Shown in pieces: positions 61,101 to 64,000 of a stretch of DNA of 64,000 nt. A program made the translations under genes and the position numbers. How positions within the stretch are numbered: the stretch's first letter is position 1; the number at the start of each line of letters is the position of its first letter. The DNA is from Trebouxia sp. TZW2008 (taxonomy: Eukaryota; Chlorophyta; Trebouxiophyceae; Trebouxiales; Trebouxiaceae), in contig BDIU01000292.1 in NCBI GenBank assembly GCA_002118135.1, positions 18,196 to 82,195 of the forward strand, written 5' to 3'. The notes below the pieces were generated by a model, which made no database searches, had not been told where the DNA came from, and was given only the letters and a program-made list of their open reading frames with translations.

Positions 61101-63792
61101 GTCACTTCTGCACAAAGCGATAGTTGCTAGCTGAGGGCCTTGGGTATGACATGCTTCATGTCATGGGTTGTGCATGCCTACGCTGCATTCACAAATGTAC
61201 ATATGCACATGCATTGTGCCATGTATTGTATGAAGCCAATGCTGTTGGACACCAGCATACGCTGTGCCATGGAATGTGCATGCTGGTGCTGCAAACATGC
61301 ACATGTTTCACAATCTGTGTCATGTCTGTGCACATACCGCCTGCTACCAACTAGCTAGCATGAATTGTGCCATGAGTCATGTGGTGGATCCTGCATCTGC
61401 AAAGAACATGCATGCCTGTGTCACACATGCGCTTGGATCCTGCTATTCAGCTGTTGCAGATGCATAGGTAAACTTGGTACATGGCCATGGTATGAATGGT
61501 GGGTCATGCCTGTTGGTGTTGCACAGGTGGCATGACCAAGCAAGACCTGCAGCTCAAGAGCAACGTCAAAACAGTGGGGTGGACACCCGAGAATGAGATT
61601 GAAATATTACACAGTCCAAACACATATGCACAAGTGCATATACATATGGCCAGATTTACGTACCGCTTCAGTAATCACGCTGATGCCGCACAGGCGACAT
61701 GAGTGAGCAGGACCTGCAGCTCAACAGCAACATCAAAACAGTAGGATGGGCGTCCCAAAACGATGGGTCACCCTGCTGTCCAGGCATTTGTCACTCATGG
61801 CAGTGACGACAGCGTGCACAAGTCCATGCCATGAGTTGCTCCGTTACCTATGTTGATGCTGCACAGGCGACATGAGTGAGCAGGACCTGCAGCCCAACAG
61901 CAATGTCAAAACAGTCAATTTGGGTTTGCAGAAGTTTCTATGCGACCTGTGAAGCGACTTGTGCCATATATTGAGCCACTGCTTATGCTTGTCTGTGTTG
62001 CACAGGCGGCATGAGTGAGCAGGAGCTGCAGCTCAACAGCACCGTCAAAACAGTGAATTGGGGGTCCTAAATAGAGATTGATATGTTACAGGGTCCAACC
62101 ACAGCTGCACAGGTACACGGTGGTACAGCCAGACATATGTGCAGCTGCAGTGATTACGCTGGTGCTGCACAGGTCACATGACTGAGCAGGACCTGCAGCT
62201 GAACAGCAATATACAGACAGCAGAACACAGTCCAGTTGCAGACATAACAGTACAAGGCCATGAATTGCTTCCTCAAGTTTGCTGTTGTTGCTCAGGCGAC
62301 ATGAGTGAGCAGGACCTGCAGCTCAACAGCAACATAAAAACAGTGGGATGGGCGCCCCAAAATGATGTGCTGGGTCCCCCTGCTGTTCAGGCGTTTGTCA
62401 CTCACAGCGATGGCAACAGCGTACACAGATTTATGCCATGAGTTGCTCCATTACTTATGTTGATGCTGCACAGGCTACATGAGGGAGCAGGATCTGCAGC
62501 TCAACAGCAACATCAAATCAGTTGGGTGGGCGCCCCAGAATGATGTGCTGGGTTACCCTGCTGTTCAGGCGTTTGTCACTCACGGTTGTAACAACAACAT
62601 ATATGAAGCAGCTTACCATGGTGTACCCCTTGTGGTGATACCATGTGTTGCTGAGCAGTCTGAAAATGCTGTTAAGGTGGGGTTTAAGCATGCTCAGCAA
62701 CATGTGCTGGAATGCATGCTGTTTACACCATGCTTGATTCCCGCAAGGATCATCAAGCTTACCACATTTGCTGCCATCAGTGTTGCTAAAGTTGCCCGTT
62801 TGACTGTTCCTTTCTGCATGTTTATGCATGTGATTGTGCATGTAAACATGCATGCTATCTGGCTTTCATCATAGCTCAGGCAGATCTATTGGTTGTAGGT
62901 GGCTGACTACCATCGTTTTGGGCTGTATGTCAAGCTTGCAAAGGTGGCATCAACAAAGGGGGAAGCATTGTACGATGCCGTCAATAGCGTGCTCACAGAT
63001 CCATTTTACAAGGTAAGGAAAGCTATGGCTGAAGGCTAAGCTACAGGAAACTTTGTTGCGCAACCCACCCATTGATATGTAAACTGTGAAAAATATTTTA
63101 GGGCATGGGCACAGCAAGCCTGGCTGTCACATGCAGTAGCATCGCGTTGACTTTGAAGCCCCTACTGGGTCCCTATAACAAGAAATTACTGATCACATTC
63201 AATTCTAAGCTGAGGTGGGCACTATTGTGGCATGCTGTGACAAATACATGCGCTGTGCTGTGCTGTGCTGTGACAAATACATGTGCTGCGCTGTGCTGTG
63301 CTGTGCTGTGCTGTGCTGTGCTGTGCTGTGCTGTGCTGTGCTGTGCCTGTTAATTTTTTATTGTAAGATTATTTATTGTCAAGTGCTGAATGCAGGCTGA
63401 TGCATTCTGTTGTTGCGATGCATGCAAGCTGAAAGGAAATATGCTGAATGCAGGCAAACGCAGTGAAGCTTTCCAAGAGACTTTTGTACAAGCCAAGAAA
63501 ACCTGTGCAACTTGCAGCAGACGTTGTTGAGAGGGTTCTGATCACAGGAGGGGAACCCTACTTGCAAACTAAGGAGGCTGAGACGCCCTGGTACAAGCTG
63601 GCATTGCTAATTGTATACCTGTTCTTGGGTTTGGTTGTACTGTTGACTGCCAGTGCGCTGCCGCTGCTAATGAAAACTGCAGTGTCCAGTATGTCTTGGG
63701 ACCCTGCGCGAAGCTGTCAAGCACCTTTGCGCCTTTACAGCTTCTTTCACTGCTGCTGCTTTCATGATAGATACTGTATGCCTGAGTACTGA
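58156..63792 (+). CDS. UDP-glycosyltransferase (GT1 family) with C-terminal membrane anchor; possibly damaged
   Basis: Transfers sugar from a UDP-sugar to a small lipophilic acceptor (unknown). Proposed exons: 58156-58545 (frameshifted), 59013-59197, 59987-60187, 60865-61078, 62474-62676, 62899-63012 and 63454-63792. Landmarks: FSILGFATVGLCSHQMLLIK (N-terminal strand), FSLLLSARDTISH, FDLLLRDTMSWPTSLLGEIL, ATIANIDWALEYPQPIPP, MVGPI, AVYVSLGTLARPS, and the UDP-sugar motif GWAPQNDVLGYPAVQAFVTH then NIYEAAYHGVPLVVIPCVAE. The usual HGG is HGC. The C-terminus has one hydrophobic segment (LALLIVYLFLGLVVLLTASA), as in ER-anchored animal-type UGTs. Defects: the frame shifts by one base near 58262-58270 (GRELI to KFSLLL). 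The complete copy of exon 3 has TAG where copies encode Trp, leaving the acceptor CTCTAG at 59986 as a rescue; 59676-59762 is an alternative intact exon. The 58545 donor is uncertain. Confidence 0.75.
59500..59990 (+). repeat. Four tandem copies of UGT exon 3 acceptor edge
   Basis: About 150-bp units with CTTGCAG acceptors at 59513, 59675, 59826 and 59977, followed by versions of FWQRAFNLF...VPGRIV. Copies 2 and 3 have intact Trp codons. Copy 2 has its own donor (GAG|GTAATG, 59762). Copy 4 is joined to the rest of the exon but has TAG. Confidence 0.88.
60280..60370 (+). repeat. Copy of UGT exon 3 donor edge
   Basis: Repeats SLAAA.IANIDWALEYPQPI and ends PPRVR|GTAAGC, downstream of the first donor at 60187. 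It retains an open frame and a good donor, but has no nearby acceptor of its own. Confidence 0.75.
61525..62473 (+). repeat. Six tandem decoy copies before UGT exon 5
   Basis: Acceptor-edge copies at about 61527, 61691, 61868, 62007, 62171 and 62296 (CACAGGCGACATGAGTGAGC type) each encode MSEQDLQLNSNIKTVGW variants. The seventh, at 62474, continues into the complete exon. Spacing is about 125-180 bp. Decoys carry early frameshifts or diverge after the GWAPQ motif; the last decoy (62296) is intact the furthest. Confidence 0.93.
63251..63347 (+). repeat. (GCTGT)n pentanucleotide array in UGT intron 6
   Basis: Two blocks, 63251-63272 and 63289-63347, separated by a duplicated ACAAATACATG segment. 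Same unit and same coding-strand sense as the array in NAT10 intron 6. Confidence 0.9.
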
Positions 63793-63802
63793 GCCGCTTC
63801 AC

Positions 63803-63833
<31 letters not shown>

Positions 63834-63930
63834 TGCTGCTGCTGCTTTCATGATAGATACTGTATGCCTGAGTACTGAGCCGGTTCACCTGCTGCTGCTG
63901 CTGCTGCTCCTGCTGCTCCTGCTGCTGCAG
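63750..63930 (+). repeat. Duplicated UGT stop region with CTG runs
   Basis: The segment TTTCATGATAGATACTGTAT...GTACTGAGCC containing the stop (63790-63792) is repeated at about 63847-63885, each followed by a (CTG)n run of 10-16 units with CTC interruptions. Confidence 0.85.
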
Positions 63931-64000
63931 TGCTGCTGCTGATCATTGCAGTGTAGGCTTGAGCTTGAGCTTCTGTGGCATAAGACCTCCTTTACCTAAT

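Noticed and set aside
61525..62473. Regularly spaced direct repeats resembling a CRISPR array
   Set aside because: The repeats encode the start of UGT exon 5, spacers are related to each other, units decay progressively, and the setting is a eukaryotic intron.

Overview
This window is intron-rich nuclear DNA from a photosynthetic eukaryote of the green lineage, most likely a chlorophyte alga. Evidence: a plastid ribosome-hibernation protein (PSRP1), a plant-type DUR3 urea transporter, an ADNT1-type carrier, a calcium-dependent protein kinase with four EF hands, and a plant-type telomere motif (TTTAGGG) inside one intron. No bacterial operon structure, tRNA, rRNA or autonomous transposon was found. 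Exons were assembled by hand from homology plus GT-AG (twice GC-AG) boundaries; reading-frame phase is consistent across every junction given for ten of the eleven genes.

Layout, left to right: NAT10/KRE33 rRNA cytidine acetyltransferase (-, runs off the left end); ADNT1-like mitochondrial carrier (+); DUR3 urea symporter (-); 2-oxoglutarate/Fe(II) oxygenase (-); SELENBP1/methanethiol oxidase (+); CDPK (-); PSRP1 (+); EMC5/MMGT1 (-); exosome subunit MTR3 (+); an unrecognised, probably organelle-targeted protein (-); UDP-glycosyltransferase with a C-terminal membrane anchor (+, reaching almost to the right end). Strands nearly alternate, giving five head-to-head pairs with 0.28 to 1.1 kb between start codons. 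The genes are housekeeping or metabolic and do not form one pathway.

The striking property is how the introns are built. Close to forty exon edges are surrounded by degenerate tandem copies (about 75-180 bp each, 1-7 per site) of the exon edge plus its splice site. Donor-edge copies lie downstream of the true exon and acceptor-edge copies lie upstream. Last-exon copies carrying the stop codon lie in the 3' UTR. The complete exon always remains at the outer side of the array. This looks like intron growth by repeated local duplication across splice junctions, and it leaves many decoy splice sites. Two small dispersed repeat families, pentanucleotide arrays abutting splice sites and GC-AG introns add to the picture. 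The UGT gene may be damaged, with a one-base frameshift and an in-frame stop that may be bypassed by a new acceptor.
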